From Icerya purchasi (lineage: Eukaryota > Arthropoda > Insecta > Hemiptera > Monophlebidae), in assembly GCA_039619475.1 (NCBI GenBank), contig CM077115.1, forward strand, positions 559,270,374-559,334,373: 64,000 nucleotides of DNA, written 5' to 3'. Under the pieces are notes generated by a model. That model made no database searches. It had not been told where the DNA came from and saw only the letters and a program-made list of their open reading frames with translations. Of this stretch, positions 24,512 to 38,049 are shown one piece after another. Position numbers and translations under genes: made by a program. Positions within the stretch are counted from its first letter, which is position 1; each line of letters starts with the position of its first letter.

Positions 24512-24514
<3 letters not shown>

Positions 24515-27500
24515 TAAAACATACAACTATTATTATAAATAAAACTGAATTCCAGGTGTGTCCATTGCCGCCAAACCAGGGTTGACTTACTTAGATAGTA
24601 ACATTTTATGTAGAAAACAAATTGCGAAAGACCTAGCGACAACGTATTTAAAAAATCCGTTAAACAAACTAAAATAGTAATAAGAGTAACCGTAATTCTA
24701 TGCTGTCGTTGACTTCTCCCTGTCTGCGGATATCCACTAAACTGATGATCAACTATTAACTCGAATAGAGGTAAGAATTCAACTAACTCTGCTTTCTGTT
24801 GACCAAAACCCTTCGGCCGTGTCTGTCATTAGATATCCCTCGTCGTCGACCGTAAACCTTATTCAAATGATGGTGGGCATTACTCAAAGCACTGGTGCGT
24901 CTGGCTATCAACAGAATCTTGTATAACTTGCATTATCATTATTTTATTTTTCGATTTCATTCTATTTTTTTACTTCATATCCGTGTTACGCAATTACGAA
25001 CATAACGCATATAATAATTAAGGAATGTTTCCTGAATTTTTTTGCTGGCTTTAAGAAATTTTTCTAAAATTCAAAAAACATTTAAAAATTGCTTGTAGCC
25101 GAAGAATTTTTGATATCTAATATTTCGCCGAATTATCCGAAATGAGTTTAAAGGAATAAGGAGTCAAAAAAGTTTGGATTTTTTATTCTAATTAGATTTG
25201 AAGTACTTTTGGGCTCACGATCGACCGCATCACAATATTGGATATTCCGATCACTTTAAGGGCACTTTAAGCAAATTTCGTTTACAAGGCTCGACTTCTT
25301 ATAGTTCATCGTTGCTTTTCTCCTAAATTTATATTTTGCATCGCAGTTCGATTCCAGTTTAAATTTTACTCGTCAGTTGATTATTATTCCTGCGTTTCCA
25401 TCTTTTGCCCAACCTATACTGATTCCGACTTTACGCGCAATAATAATTACTACTAGTTGTGTTTTTTCTTTTTCAGGTGATATCTACTTCAGCGACACTT
25501 CGTTCCAGTAGCTGGTTCGAAACCCGCTCATTGAAGATATATAGAATAATTTTAGCCGGCATTGGCTTAAACGAAATTTAAAAATAGCAGATATTTCTTT
25601 TGCTGTTTTACTTTTAATTATTACATTTTAACTTTCCCAGGTTGTCCAGATTCTTAATGTTGCTTAGTTCTTTATTGCCCAAGCGGGGTCATCTGGAAAA
25701 GACGCATTAAAAAAAGACACGTGTTAAAATGTAATCCCCGTTAGCCTATTTTATTGCGGATAGTAAACTGGCCTTTAGAGAAATTTTTCGAAAAAACTTG
25801 AAAAAAAGAGCTTACTTTACGAAGGCGAAGTAGCGCGCACAGAACAGGCTTTGCTAGAAAATGTAATTCAATTTATAATAACGGTCTTTCCGCTTTATTA
25901 ACTTTTCTCCTTTTTTCTCGGAAAACTCGCGTAATTTTTAAGTCGTTAGATCAGTTTGTGTGTCTGTCTGCGCGTGAGTGCCAAAAAATCAAAAAAAAAA
26001 AGGGAAAAAAAAGGGAAAAAAAAAGAAACGAAATAACCGGTCGTTCAACTGACTTTCTGAAACAGCGGTGGTACCGTGAGCCGCGGGTAGTTTCAAAATG
26101 GAAATGTATTCCGAGCTTTATAGTCTCGAGTCAAGTGTGATCGGCTTAACATATTAGTCGAGTAAATCCGAAAATAAATTTTGGGCTCGCGTCCGCTTGG
26201 CTTCCTCTCGCTATTTAAACGGCTACTGTTTGGTCGCGTGCCGCTAAGCACCGCCGATATCCGCGCCCTGCCCTCTACCCGTCCGATTATCACCATCATT
26301 ATCATCATTATTAGCGCTATCGTGGCATCCGTTTACCGATAAGCAGCGGTTAGCGGCACCGGCTTAATCTGGCCCTCGCATCCGTTTCCCCCTGAGGGCC
26401 GATTTTGACACCCCGAAACAAAAGCCCCTAACCGGATCATAATACTAGTCGGGCGATTTTTAAATCGCTAGTAATGAGGGCTGATAATAATTTTTCACCA
26501 GTCTTCAACTTCTCCTCAGCCTCCCCCCCCCCCACTCCACCCGCTGGGCAAACTGCTAATCAGATTAAGCACCGACGGAATTAGCCTTTTGAATAATTTC
26601 GGCAGTTAGGCCGCTCAAGAGGCGGGCCCGAGTCCTTAAAGAAAAAACACAAAATTCATTCGACGTGGAACTACTTCTTCGCTATTTTCGTATTTCACAG
26701 ATAATAGAAGCCAGTACGTATATTACCATAGACTGATGTCCACTAATAGCCTCGTAACAGAACAGTGGGTAAATTCCCGCATACACAGGAGCAAATAGTG
26801 ACCTCCTAGATAATCACTAAAGTTTAACATATATTTTCGAATATTAAATTAAGGAAATCGTTATTCGTAAATATTAAATTGAGGGAAAGTATTAAATTAA
26901 AAAAGATTTACGCGAAGAGTTGCTTATGCGCGTATACAGTGAACAAGATTAGCACACTGTCTGGTCAATATTCGAATTTACCCACTAGAGCTCTCGAAAA
27001 CTGCTTTTAAGCGAAATAGCAGCGTATTTAGAATAGCAGCGTTTTTTCACAGTTAAGCGGGGAGGTATGATTCAGATTCCTACCACACAATGTGAGCGTG
27101 CTTTGTAGCCTTTAACCTTTCGTTGGTCGCGCTATGAAGGAATCCCAGCCTATTTTTTTTTTCAATGTAAATATTTAACAAACTACTTATAATTTACATA
27201 AAATAGTTTACCTCTATTCGTGTATTGAAATATCTGAAGTCGATCTAAAATATCTCTATATACATAGTTGTAACTAGTTCAGTTTCATTTTTATAATAAG
27301 TTTTTATTGCTAGTAGACCGGTGAGATGGCGGGGATTTCTTTACTGTGCGCCCCCGCGCAGTCGCAGGTAAAATTTAGTTCGCAACATTACCAAATATGT
27401 AGAAAAATTCTGCCGGCTGTTGAGACGGGTAAAATAATATGGCGGTGCACTGTAAACAAATGACATTTCTATTTCTCTTGCTCACGATGTTATTTATTTA

Positions 27501-29040
27501 ATTTAAGAAAATGTAGCCTAAAACTTAATGATGTAATTCAAATTAGTTGTCAAAAGAGTGAAATATTGTTTAATTTATAAATACCATTATACACTAAATC
27601 TAAAGGGAAAAAATTAATATTTAGATAGTAACGCATGTATTAAGGGGGGCTAAACACTGTTTTCATTAAAATAATATCAATTATAAAATGTTTTGATTAT
27701 AATTAATTATTATTTTGTTGAATTAATTAAAAGTACAGAATAATTAATTATAAAGTAAACTATAAAAATAAGTATAATAATTATAAAGTGATTTCGAAAA
27801 TTAATAATATTAAAGCAGTTTTTATAAAGAAGTTACTTATTGAATAAAAATTTTGAAAAACTCACCTATTTATTAAAAAGTTTCGAGTGTAATTTATCTA
27901 ATTTTCAAAATGACAATATAAAATCTGGTTAAATAAAGGAATTTTAATTTAATAACATAACTGATTTTTGATTTATCCTTCTTATCCAACTATCTTTTAA
28001 AACGTTATAACTGTTTCCCGCGCGTAAACTTTAAACTTGACGTGGCAAAAAGACATTTGGGAAGAGGTGCGCGACTAATGAAAGATTAAGTGTGCAATTC
28101 ATTTATTTAACTATCTGGTCAATGCGATTATGTTTATTTTCGTTAAATAAAATAGCAAAGCGTTTGTTAAAGGTAAATTAACGAAATGACTATAACACGA
28201 AAGAAAATTTAGAATTATAAAAGAATTTATTAACGTTCGCGAAGAATTTTCCCTTTTAAAATGTTGGTCTGACCGAACAAATTTCAATGAATAAGATGGA
28301 AAAAGAAACTCGACGTCCCAAATATTTTACTTATTTTTGTGTCTGCATGAAGTAATGTATTTTTTAATGTTCTTCCTGTAATTTATTTAACGCATAAACA
28401 CTTTATGCATTAAAATAAATGTTCAACCAATTAAAAAAATATAAAAACCGCAGTACAAAAGTGGCATATGAACAGATATCGCGTCAACAGTTAATACAAT
28501 AAATACTAGAATAACAATTAAACGCTATTTTCAAAAAAAAAAAAATAAAAGTAGAAAATTTTAATGAAAATGTGTCTCTAAAAGTATACCAAATTAAATT
28601 ATCGATTTGTTGAGCCTTTTTTTGAATAGAACGGAATTTACAAATTATTTTAAAGATAGATTTTAAGGAAAGAAAACGAATCTCCTTGTTTAACATCAGC
28701 CGCCGTTGCAACGGAATCTGTAATGTTATTAGCTTCACAGACATTTAATTCGTTTTGCGAAGAATATTCAATTAAAACCGATTAAAAGTCCAACAGGTGT
28801 CCCAAAGGTTTGAAGGATCATTTTTTTAATACTCATATACTCATATATGTTTGCAAATGTCTGTGTATGTAGGAGTAAAGGTCAAAACCCGTTTAAGTGC
28901 CTTTTCTCAGTTCTGATTGATAGAGCTTATAACGACACAGATAACGCGTATGATTAAAAAAAGGCAATCAGTATTTTTTAAAGTTAATGAAACAAAAAAG
29001 AAAACAGCAATTCTGAATTTTGACTGAATAATTATTGGTA
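24512..29040. other. Unassigned, mostly AT-rich
   Basis: No gene recognised. A GGTTCGAAACC at 25,514-25,524 resembles a Pol III B box but has no matching A box. 27,450-28,800 is extremely AT-rich. The ORF at 28,484-28,744 (-) has no recognised domain. A GC-richer block at 26,040-26,660 is listed separately. Confidence 0.5.
26040..26660. other. GC-richer block, candidate host non-coding DNA
   Basis: Complex, CpG-containing sequence within AT-rich surroundings, with a poly-C run near 26,523-26,534 and (ATT/ATC)-type trinucleotides at 26,288-26,313. No ORF with a recognised domain. It could be a regulatory element; this is inferred only from composition. Confidence 0.3.
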
Positions 29041-29049
29041 TAAATTTTG

Positions 29050-29720
29050 AGATTTAAGTTACGAATACTAAAAATGGAAGTATTCCTGTTTAATGCTGAT
29101 TATCTTCCTCAAACTCGGCCATCTATGGACCACGTGGACGAGCCCATCTACATTTCATTCGCAACCGCTCTGTCTTTTTTCCTATTCCAGTACATTTTCA
29201 TTTTTTCACCGGGTTGTATGCTTCTTTCTTCCACGCAGGCCTTTCTTTTTTATTCCACGTTTTTATTTCCCGACTCAGTCAGATTTTTGCCACTCCACCA
29301 AAAGTGCGGACTATAGGTTACACTTTTCGCTATTCCAAATTTTTATCGTTTTTTACTCGAACCATTAGTTTTTTCTTGCAAATGTGTTCAAATATTTTTG
29401 TGTTTTTTTGTAAGTCTAGAGCCATTCACTTTAATTAGATGTCCGAAAAATTGGATTCACCTTTTTCCTATTGAGTCCGAACATTTCTTCTATTTCGAAA
29501 TTCGTCACTTTCTATTTTAATTGGTCCAATAATTTTCACGCATAATTTTCCTTTCCTTCTTTTCGATTTCTTCCGTGTCTGTCCCCTTAGCTATTACGGA
29601 GTATATACACTCTGAAACACAGGTGTTACAGTGTCCGATTTTCGCCCGGAAGATTTTTCTTATTGTAAATATTTTCTTCGGTATGTCTATTTCATGTTTT
29701 CTCTTACGTCTACGTTATCT
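29050..29720 (-). mobile_element. RTE-like LINE, C-terminal remnant
   Basis: On the minus strand, near 29,610 down to 29,390: VSECIYSV (usual A-S-E-C-L-x-x), GTDTEEIEKKERKI (usual x-E-x-L-E-x-K-E-R-K-I), IIGPIKIESDEFRNRRNV (usual I-x-G-P...R-R-N), and a degraded F-G-H-L-I-K-V-N-G-S-R-L-T-K. This is the same protein region and subfamily as at 16,480-16,970. The overlapping plus-strand ORFs (29,047-29,438) are antisense artefacts. Frameshifted and 5'-truncated. Confidence 0.7.
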
Positions 29721-29759
29721 CTCGTAAATATTTAAATTTACCTACTACATTACTACTCC

Positions 29760-30375
29760 ATATTTCGTTACTAGACCCTCTTCGAACCCATTCAGGTATC
29801 TTGACAATGACGCGGCTGATTTTTTTTACTCAAGTTGCTGCTTCTTTACGCTTCCTTTTTAAAGAAAAATCCGATCCTTCAATTTGCAATCGCTGTAAAA
29901 AAATTTCCATTTTAGATTTTGGTCAGACATTTATGCCTCTATTCTTTTCCTAAAAATCTCTCCAATCTCTCTGATCAATGTACTCTCTTTTCTTTTCAGT
30001 TCCTTTCTTTCACTTCGTCGTTTTGTTGTTGTCTCCATTATTCGTCTTCGTTTTAGCCGTATTCTATAATGTTTTTTTTTTTTTTTGCTTTTTTCTTTAG
30101 CTTCCTCCCATATTGTCCTCTGCAGTCAAATGATGTAGATGTCTGAAACGATTATCATGTGTTTATTAAGTGTTCATCACGGTCCACGGAGTCTTTGTAC
30201 TCCAGTCTGCGGAGGCTTAAGAGCCCTTCTTACATTCTGTCTTTACCCATCATTTCTGATATATTGGTTAATATTCTTATTAACCCGATCGGATTAAAAT
30301 ATAGCCGACTCTTTCTTCTCCTAATTGGTTCTGCGTAAAGGTTCTCGGTTGGCGAGTCCCCCTGCCAGACAAAAA
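29760..30375 (+). mobile_element. LINE family A, copy 2: 3' end remnant
   Basis: Matches the reference copy at 57,770-58,842: GCGGCTGATTTTTTTTACTC parallels its ATGGCTGATTTTTTGGCTC (the RNase H last Asp region). AGTTGCTGCTTCTTTACG, TTAGATTTTGGTC and TTCACTTCGTCGTTTTGTTG follow at matching spacing. It ends GGTTCTCGGTTGGCGAGTC, equivalent to GGTCCTTGGTTGACGAGCC, before an A-rich tail. Many substitutions and indels; no ORF left. Confidence 0.75.
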
Positions 30376-30669
30376 ACCAAAAACAAAAACAAAACGTATT
30401 CAGAAATTTGTTTGTTATCGGTAGTATTACGAGCGTATTTCTTGTCTTTTTATTTGTACTAAATAAGGTTTTTGTAGGTATTTTATTTAGTTATATGTAC
30501 GCGTTTTCTCATTAAAAACAATAGTTGATTAAATTTAGTTTTCCTCGATTACATTTAATTTTCCTAACTTCGTATAATTTTCAGAATTCTTTCTAATTTA
30601 GTATTTTTATAATAGTCTAAAATATTCATTATCAGCCAAAGTACATCACCGATTCTGCAATAGGAATTA

Positions 30670-31900
30670 ATTTTATTCCAAATAGTTTTGATAGATGACC
30701 CCCCGCTTGATACGTGTGCTTATCGATGATGCATAGGAAGCAAAAATGTAAACGATCGAGGTAATGGGAAGGGAAGTATACGTTAAGCGCAATAAGCTGT
30801 AGGTTTTAAGAAGATCGTAAATGTCAAGGAAGAACAAAGAAAATGTGATAGGTATTGCATAATTGCAACTAACAGTAGGCAGAATGGGTAGGATATAAAC
30901 GTGATGATGAGAAATAGGTGAAAGACCGCAATCTATGTAGGCGGTGTAAATGGGAAAGTCGTGAAAAATTAGGATGTGCAAGATGATGAAAAGAAAGATA
31001 GTTTAATTGATAAAGGAAGATAGTGGTCACATTTAAACCAGGAGTGGAGCTTTTTGAGATGTATGAAACGGGAATATGTCGGTAAAAAAGCCATTAAGAT
31101 CCGTCTATAGCGGACAAACAAATCAATCGCTTTCCGATTCCTTTGATTCCAGAGCTATTAGGAGCCTAACCAAAGTGAAAACAACGCTCTAGAATATTTG
31201 AAATGGCAAAGCGAATTTTATAGAAAAATGGAACGGGGCATGTAAGACGAAACTGTTTAACACTCGTGGAATCGGAGACTATCAGGATTTAAATAAAGTC
31301 AAGGAAAAAAAATAAATAACAAGAGATTCAGCATAAAATAAAATAAAAATAAATAAAAGAGATTGGAGCAAGTTTAAAGAATCGAAATAATCGCGAAAAG
31401 GGATTGCAGTGAGTTTCTTCGAAGTCATCTGCAAACATTTAAATATGAAAAGGGAGTAAGGAATTAATGGTGTTATTCATTTTTTTATTTTTTTGCCGAT
31501 AACTGAGTCGGAGAAATATTTAACATTAGAATTTTTGAAGAAGATGACAGACTAGACAGCTTATAGGAGGTGATGCAGAATACGTAACCAGAATTTATTA
31601 AGTCTATGATATATATTATGGCAGTCAAATAGGAATTGCTTTAGAAACGAGTCTAGTTATTAAGTATGTACATGTATGAATGAAGAAATTTTTGGGAGAA
31701 AGAAAAACATTTTATTGCACATCCAAGGGAAAATCTAAGAAGGAGTGATTTAACAGAAAAATTTCAGGAATTTAAGGCCAACAAGCAAAGTTGGAGTCAG
31801 TAACTTTGTATGCCATCAAATTTTAAAAGTAACGATTTGCTAGAATTGTTGTAAATGGACGCTATTCGGAGTTTAGGATAAATTAATAATAGACCAAGTA
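30670..31900 (-). mobile_element. I-like or Jockey-like LINE, 3' remnant
   Basis: The minus frame at 30,673-30,981 carries YIDCGLSPISHHHVYILPI, reading like the C-x-x-C...H-x-x-x-x zinc knuckle and following segment at the end of I-like elements, then a hydrophobic tail. Its nucleotide sequence is shared with 14,535-15,020. From 31,100 to 31,900 the DNA has similar composition, but I cannot place RT motifs, so the upper boundary is a guess. Confidence 0.45.
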
Positions 31901-33237
31901 GCTTAACATGCGGCAAAAAAGAAAAAAAATAAATAAATCGATAAAAGTTAACAGTTTTATCTATTGAACCGATCGATTAGTATAATTAGATAAGGTAGCT
32001 GACGTTTTGGCTGTGTTATTTAACGGAGCAAGATATGGTACACTCGCAAAAAGCGAGAACCAACATGTTATCTTTCCACTTGTCTTATTAATTCCGCGGG
32101 GCGCGATTGACTACTCTGATAGACTTTTTTTGCAGCGTCACTTTCATCACCTGACACCCTTTATTGGTATTGCTAATGTAATTATATACCTTCTTTATGA
32201 TCTTATCACATTCGACAAAAAAGACATATAGAGATACTTTACTTTAAGTTTAATATAATCGTATTACATATATGTATGTATATATACTATTCGTGATTTA
32301 ATAAACCCTTAGCCCATTTCCGTCCTTCCGGCAGGTGTTCGGAAGGTTGTAAACATGCTGATCACTTTTCCTATTCTGACTCGATTCTAATCGATTGCAA
32401 AACTTTAATCCGACCGGTTATGTATTGCACGTTGATACTATCAGTACAGAATGTGTCTAATCGCATTTTCCGCCTCCAATTACGGTTGGCAACCGTACTT
32501 CTCAAGCCCGCATCTTCACGCGATAACGGCTAGCTGCATTAATCGCTTACAGGTAGGTTCGATTTTAATTTGAACTCCTCGCTGACCGTAATTCTTAATT
32601 AGTTCCACCAATAATCCGTTATTTTACATGAGCTGCATAAGGATCGCGTTCAAACTGATAATCAAGAAATGAAATTGAAAAATACATAGGCGATTTGACT
32701 CGCGCGAGCGTGGTTTAGTTAAGTTAACTGACGGACGCGATTTCTAGTAAATGCAAATTACTTTTTGAGTGCGATCAGTCTATCGCATCGTCGGCTAAAT
32801 AACAATATTTTATTTGTGCGTTTTAAAAGGAGAAGAACGTCGCTAAAGTATGCGTCACATTGACGCAAAAAATACCGTTACGACCGAATTGAATAACACC
32901 GGAATGCCGGTATTGAAACGACCTTGGCATACTCTCGTATTAGATTTATTTTGGAACAAATTATTTTTGCGAATTTCCCATTTTTTAACTGCGACGCGGT
33001 AAACATTTGAACATGTCGTTAGCTATACTACATTTAAGTTCGTGTAAGCAGTTATTACGCCACGGTTGTGATCAGATGTGCCTGCTAGAGAACGGCTTCC
33101 AAGTAGATCGCCATATTTCTAACGCGCAAGAGGCGGAGGTGATCTCATCTACAATTCGGTATAACTGATGAGTGAGGTGGAGTGTTTGAAATGAAATATG
33201 ATGAGGTATAATTCCGATTTATACTGTAGTAGACCTT
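31901..33237. other. Unassigned; 32,300-33,000 candidate conserved non-coding DNA
   Basis: No gene. From about 32,300 to 33,000 the sequence is complex and not repeat-like, with homeodomain-type cores (AATTAG, GCATTAATCG, CTAATCG) and balanced composition, unlike the decayed LINEs around it. It may be a host regulatory region. This rests on appearance alone. Confidence 0.35.
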
Positions 33238-33480
33238 TTTCGGTAGCGCGGAAGCCTAGTGGTTAAGGTGCTTGGCTACTAGATCAAAAGACACCGGTTC
33301 GAGACTCGTCTGGTTCCGGATCCGAATCGCTCCCAAGTTTACTCGGCCTGAAATAATTTTGGTATCACCGGAGAAATCTGGAAAAGTAAAGGTGGCCGAG
33401 AAAAAGTAACTGGCCCCAATGATCCATTAGGCTTAGTACACTGTGGTGAACCTTAACTTCTAAGAGTATGGGATTTATTT
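33238..33480 (+). mobile_element. tRNA-type SINE
   Basis: A ~240-bp unit with a Pol III split promoter. The A box reads TAGTGGTTAAGG (33,257-33,268) and the B box GGTTCGAGACT (33,296-33,306), about 40 bases apart as in tRNA genes. The preceding bases GCGCGGAAGCC suit the start of a tRNA-derived head. The body after the head (CGGATCCGAATCGCTCCC onward) is not tRNA-like and is the SINE body; the end is AT-rich near 33,470. It does not fold as an intact tRNA, so it is a SINE rather than a tRNA gene. Partner LINE unknown. Confidence 0.75.
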
Positions 33481-35149
33481 TACTTTAGTTACGACTTTTT
33501 TCATCGTTTAATTTTATTAGAATTCTTCCGTTTTAAGCTAAAAGCAACTACTAATATTTGGCTTAGAAATAACTTTAGGCGAATGCTCTCTTTGTCTTTT
33601 AATTTTCAACTTCTTGCCCGAGGGCGATATTAAATTCTCGACAAATGATAAAATTGCTTTTGTCATACGAACAACTTAGCCGGGCACTGGTCAGTTTAAG
33701 TTTATAAAACGCGAGCCATCTTGCTTGTTCTAATTGTTACGATATGTTCGGCAGCCTGACTAATAATGACTCTTTCCGAATCGGTCTGACTTTAAGAAAT
33801 ATTAACGAAAATAATATTCTGCCGTCGATTTAAACAACTCTAAATTAGATACCAGGAGTTTATGTAAGTCTATTTCTTAACACTTTACTTAAAGACACTG
33901 GCTATGTCGATAATGATAATGTCATTCACTAGTTACAGTGTAATGCGAATTCTTTATTGAACAACTGGAAAATTATTGACCTAAAACCTAATTTTAATCT
34001 TTTTCGCCGAGCCAAAGGGCTCTTTTTATTGCCCATTAGGTTCATAGGTTAACAAAAAAAAGTTTTTAAATAATTTTTCAACAATTTTCCGTTTTCATTG
34101 AGTACTTTTTAATAGACAATTCAAAAGAAAAATGTACAAACTTGAATCTTTTCGGTCAACAAATAAATGATATTACGTACATTCTAACAAAACTGATTTT
34201 AATGAATACATGGCAAAAGGTATCGTCAGACTCTGCACAAATAATAAAAGCTGATAATTTTCCTTAAAAATCCAACCTACATTTGCTTTTAATTTTCCAA
34301 CCACTTCAAGTACATAATTACACGCGCATGTAATCGAAAATGATTGAACTTAACCCCCCCCCCCTCCCAAAAAAAATTACGCATAAAACGTTCGAAATCT
34401 GCATTTACACTAACATCCGAAATACGCATCTGTATGCATCATTATAAATTTTCGTATTTCGAATCTACAACTTCAAAAAAAAAAAAAAAAAAAAAAAATA
34501 CAACCGATGAAACCCATAATTACGAAATACTATAGCGATAAAGCTGCGAACAAAACAAATACGCATAACATGTGTTGTTCTCCTTTATAGATTTAATAGC
34601 ATCTTTGACTTTTTATGCACCCTTAATTTTTATCGGTTGTCTCCTATTTGTTTTTCTCATCTTCACGCTGAGCTTCACAAGGGTAAATAGCGGGATAGTA
34701 CGCGTTAATCTTTATTACGCTACATGATGTGCGATTGTTCTTCAAAATATTTCTCAACTTATTGAATACATATAGCAGTTTAATTATTTGTTTCACTTTT
34801 TCCTCCAATCCGTTATTCATTTCAGTAATCCGATCAAAATAATCAGATAAACAATTTTTCAGTACTCATCTTGTGGATGATCTATTTCTTTTATTTGAGC
34901 GTTAATTTTGTCTTCAATTTATTTTCATACTCACTCTGTTACATTTCGCATTCAGTTTATCAAGTAGCCTCTGTATTTCCACCGAATTTATTTGTCTCAT
35001 CCGTTATGAAACTTCATAGTCGGATGCTCTTAAAATGACTTATTCGAAGTCTCGACACATATGTATGCTTTTATCGGTAGATAGTCCTCGAGGGGAGAAA
35101 AAATTAATAAAATCGACCTTTCTATTTATTACGAGCTCTATAGCTGAGA
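33481..35149. other. Unassigned AT-rich region
   Basis: No gene. Contains a poly-C run (34,355-34,365) and a 24-base poly-A (34,475-34,498). The ORF at 34,344-34,535 is driven by these tracts. Confidence 0.5.
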
Positions 35150-37140
35150 AATGAATAAAAAATTTAAAAAGTAATTGAGGGAGGTGAACTTCTTTAACCT
35201 GAGCAGAATTCGCGTATCGAGAATTTTAAGAACATTTCAAATTGCGCCGTGCATTCACTTACAAACTTTTTCGCATTTCGGGCGAGAAAAAATCACAGTG
35301 ATCGATAAAATGACGTTCTTATTTAGCCGAAAATACTTCACAAGAGAGCAGGGAATAAAGAAATTTAATTCAGTGAAGATGTGCATCTGGTGCAGAATGA
35401 CAAGAGCATTTCAGAAACAGAAAAGAAAAAAAACAACAAATAACGAAATTCCAGAAGAAAATATAAAAAAAGGAAACAATAAATCATATTAAAAAAGAAC
35501 AAAGAGCTGCCAGGGCATATAATGAGATATAATAATTTTGCTGAAAAAATGTTACAGAGAGGACCGAAAGGAATATATCAGGAGCTTCGAAAGACATATC
35601 AACAGGACATAATGGCTGCAATTGCCTATTAGAGTGAAATAGAAGCATTTACAAATTTCATTTCACTCGAATCTATATTGTGCAAAACGCGTGATATCGG
35701 CCTGGTCGCTTACTATAAAAATTTTATCCGCATAAACTATTATCATAATAAAACAGGTATTTTATCCTTATTTCAGCACAGACAAAATAAAATAGCGAAA
35801 CAGTCTGGTAATTTTACAAATTTTTTAATTGAATTATTAAAGGAAATAGGAATAGATTATAATGCACTAAATAATATTATTCATAAATACCGCGCAAATA
35901 GATTTATACTTATATTGAAATAGGTAATCTACAAAAGAAACAAAAATGATATATTACAAGGGTTGTCCCCGGTATCTATGGAATGTTGTTTTTTCTCAAT
36001 TATATAAGATAGTATTACCTAACGATGTTAAGATATATATACCTCTATTGCGGTTGTACTTGCAGATAAAGTTTTAGAAAATAAGATAAATTTAGTGTAT
36101 ATAGAAATAGCGAATTGGCTTAACAAATTTATAACCTTAAGCCAAACCCAAATCAAATTATATGATATTTAATAAAAAATATAGTAACAGACCATTAAAT
36201 TTAGAATAGTACACGGTTTAAAGATCAGCTAAGTAAAACAAATAACACAATACTTGGGCCTAATAATAAACAGTAATTAAACATTTTATGAGCATTTTAA
36301 TTACATTAAAACCCGAAATAAGCAAATTCATAATAATATTTAATAAGAGTTGTATAATAATGGAAACTGTATAAATTATAAAAAAGGAGTTACGTTGTAT
36401 AAAAGTGTAATTTTACCTAACACATACTTTGTCATATATGTAGAAATGTTAAAAATTAAAAAATTTCAAAAGATATTAAAAAGCTTTCAAATAGCTTATA
36501 GCTATAAAAATGATTATTAAATCATACGGAACAATCAGTTATTTATCGGCCATCGTTATAGCTGGTACTAAGCCAATTGAATATGAAATACAAAAACATT
36601 TAAGCTTAGTGGTCGCAATTAAAAATAATATTAGTACAGATCATCCGTTCAATAACGTAATACATAAGACAAGACACCATTTTTTGGAAAATATGAAGAT
36701 AAACTACTTAAAGTAAATCAAATGAAAAAACTTACGGATAAATTTTATAGAAATAAATTTCAAGAAATATGGAATAATTCTAATGGAACAACGTATCAAT
36801 TTTTCCCAAGTATAATAATAGGTTTAAAAATAATCAATATAAGCCAAATTTTTTTAATGTCCAATTTATAACATGGCACAGTCTATCTTAAGGGTAGATT
36901 TATATAAATTTAAGATTTATAGTTCTGAAAACTGTGTAATGTGTCATTTTAGAGATGAAGTTTTTCATATTATCTACTATAAGGATGCAATTATATTAAT
37001 AGTAATAGACACTCTGTGTAATTATGATTTAAAACGACTTGTACAAAATTATTTTAATGAATTTAACAAATATGCAATTGAAGAAATAAAATTCCGGAAA
37101 AATACATTTATATTAAGTAAATAGTAAAAATATACATAGT
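35150..37140 (+). mobile_element. R1/TRAS-like LINE remnant, very AT-rich
   Basis: Plus-strand pieces in order: RAARAYNEI and QRGPKGIYQELRKTY (35,500-35,600), possibly the EN-RT linker; ANWLNKFITLS near 36,110; a YLG-like segment near 36,250; SVILPNTYFV near 36,400; AGTKPIEYEIQKHL (36,565-36,606; usual x-A-G-x-x-P-I-x-x-E-I); KFYRNKFQEIW and TYQFFPS near 36,740-36,810; then YKFKIYSSENCVMCHFRDEV at about 36,904-36,963 with HII following, the C-x-x-C...H zinc knuckle of R1/TRAS-type elements. RT catalytic boxes are not readable. The AT bias is stronger than in the other LINEs here. Dead copy. Confidence 0.65.
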
Positions 37141-38049
37141 AGATATTGTAAAAAACTGTAAAATGGAAATTAATATAATACCAAATACTTTATTGGGTGG
37201 GTTATATTAATTTCATTATTATAATAAATCGATATTTCGGTAAAGTACCTTACCTGACGTTTCGAGAATAGGGGGAAAAAAAAACAAAACATAACGGTGA
37301 TTCTTTTTTTTTTTTTTTATATATATATATTTTGCCTTTGATAATATTTTAAAAAAGTACAACCCGATTTCCGATGCACCGAATTCTTCAAGAACGAGAG
37401 CAACTAACTTTTTAATTAATAAATTAATTTAGTTAATAATGTAGTTTTAACGAAATTGTAATGATAAAGCTGTTCAAGCCTTATAATACACCGTGTAATT
37501 TCGATTAAAAAATATCAATATTTTTCTATTAATAATAGAAAAAAAAAAAGATTTTGTTAGTTTTTTCATTTCTAAAAATTTCAAAATTATTGCGCAGAGA
37601 GCCGGAAACAAAATGAAAAATTGAGAACACTCCACAAGTATATGAAAATCCTATTCTTCCGATTGTATCGTAACAACGTCAGTTAAAAATTGTAAATCGT
37701 GCAATAATATTAAAAATTAAAAATTAAAAGAAATAATTAGTATTATAGAGAGATAATTATACAAGATTAATTACTATTATGAATTACAATTTACAGGAGT
37801 ATTATACCTGTGTAGTTATGTTAAACTATTTAAATACTTACGTATTCGAATAGTTTAACGTAGCTGCAAGGTGTAATGATCGGTGTAAGTAAAGAAAGCT
37901 ACCTAGCGCTGGGGGAGGGCTAATGAATAATCGAGCAGGGCACACGTGTGCTGTCCTACAGTGCACGGAAGTTTAAACACGTTTAATGTTTCGACATGTC
38001 GACCAATCTTAACTCACTCATTCTCTATACGGTTCTCAATAATTAAAAG
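37141..38049. other. Unassigned AT-rich region
   Basis: No gene. Poly-T followed by (TA)n at about 37,306-37,330. Otherwise low-complexity AT-rich DNA with short repeated ATTAAAAATTAAAA. Confidence 0.5.

Noticed and set aside
25514..25524. GGTTCGAAACC as a tRNA gene or SINE B box
   Set aside because: No A box at a suitable distance upstream and no cloverleaf can be drawn.
29047..29438. Three overlapping plus-strand ORFs
   Set aside because: They are antisense to the RTE-like C-terminal remnant on the minus strand.
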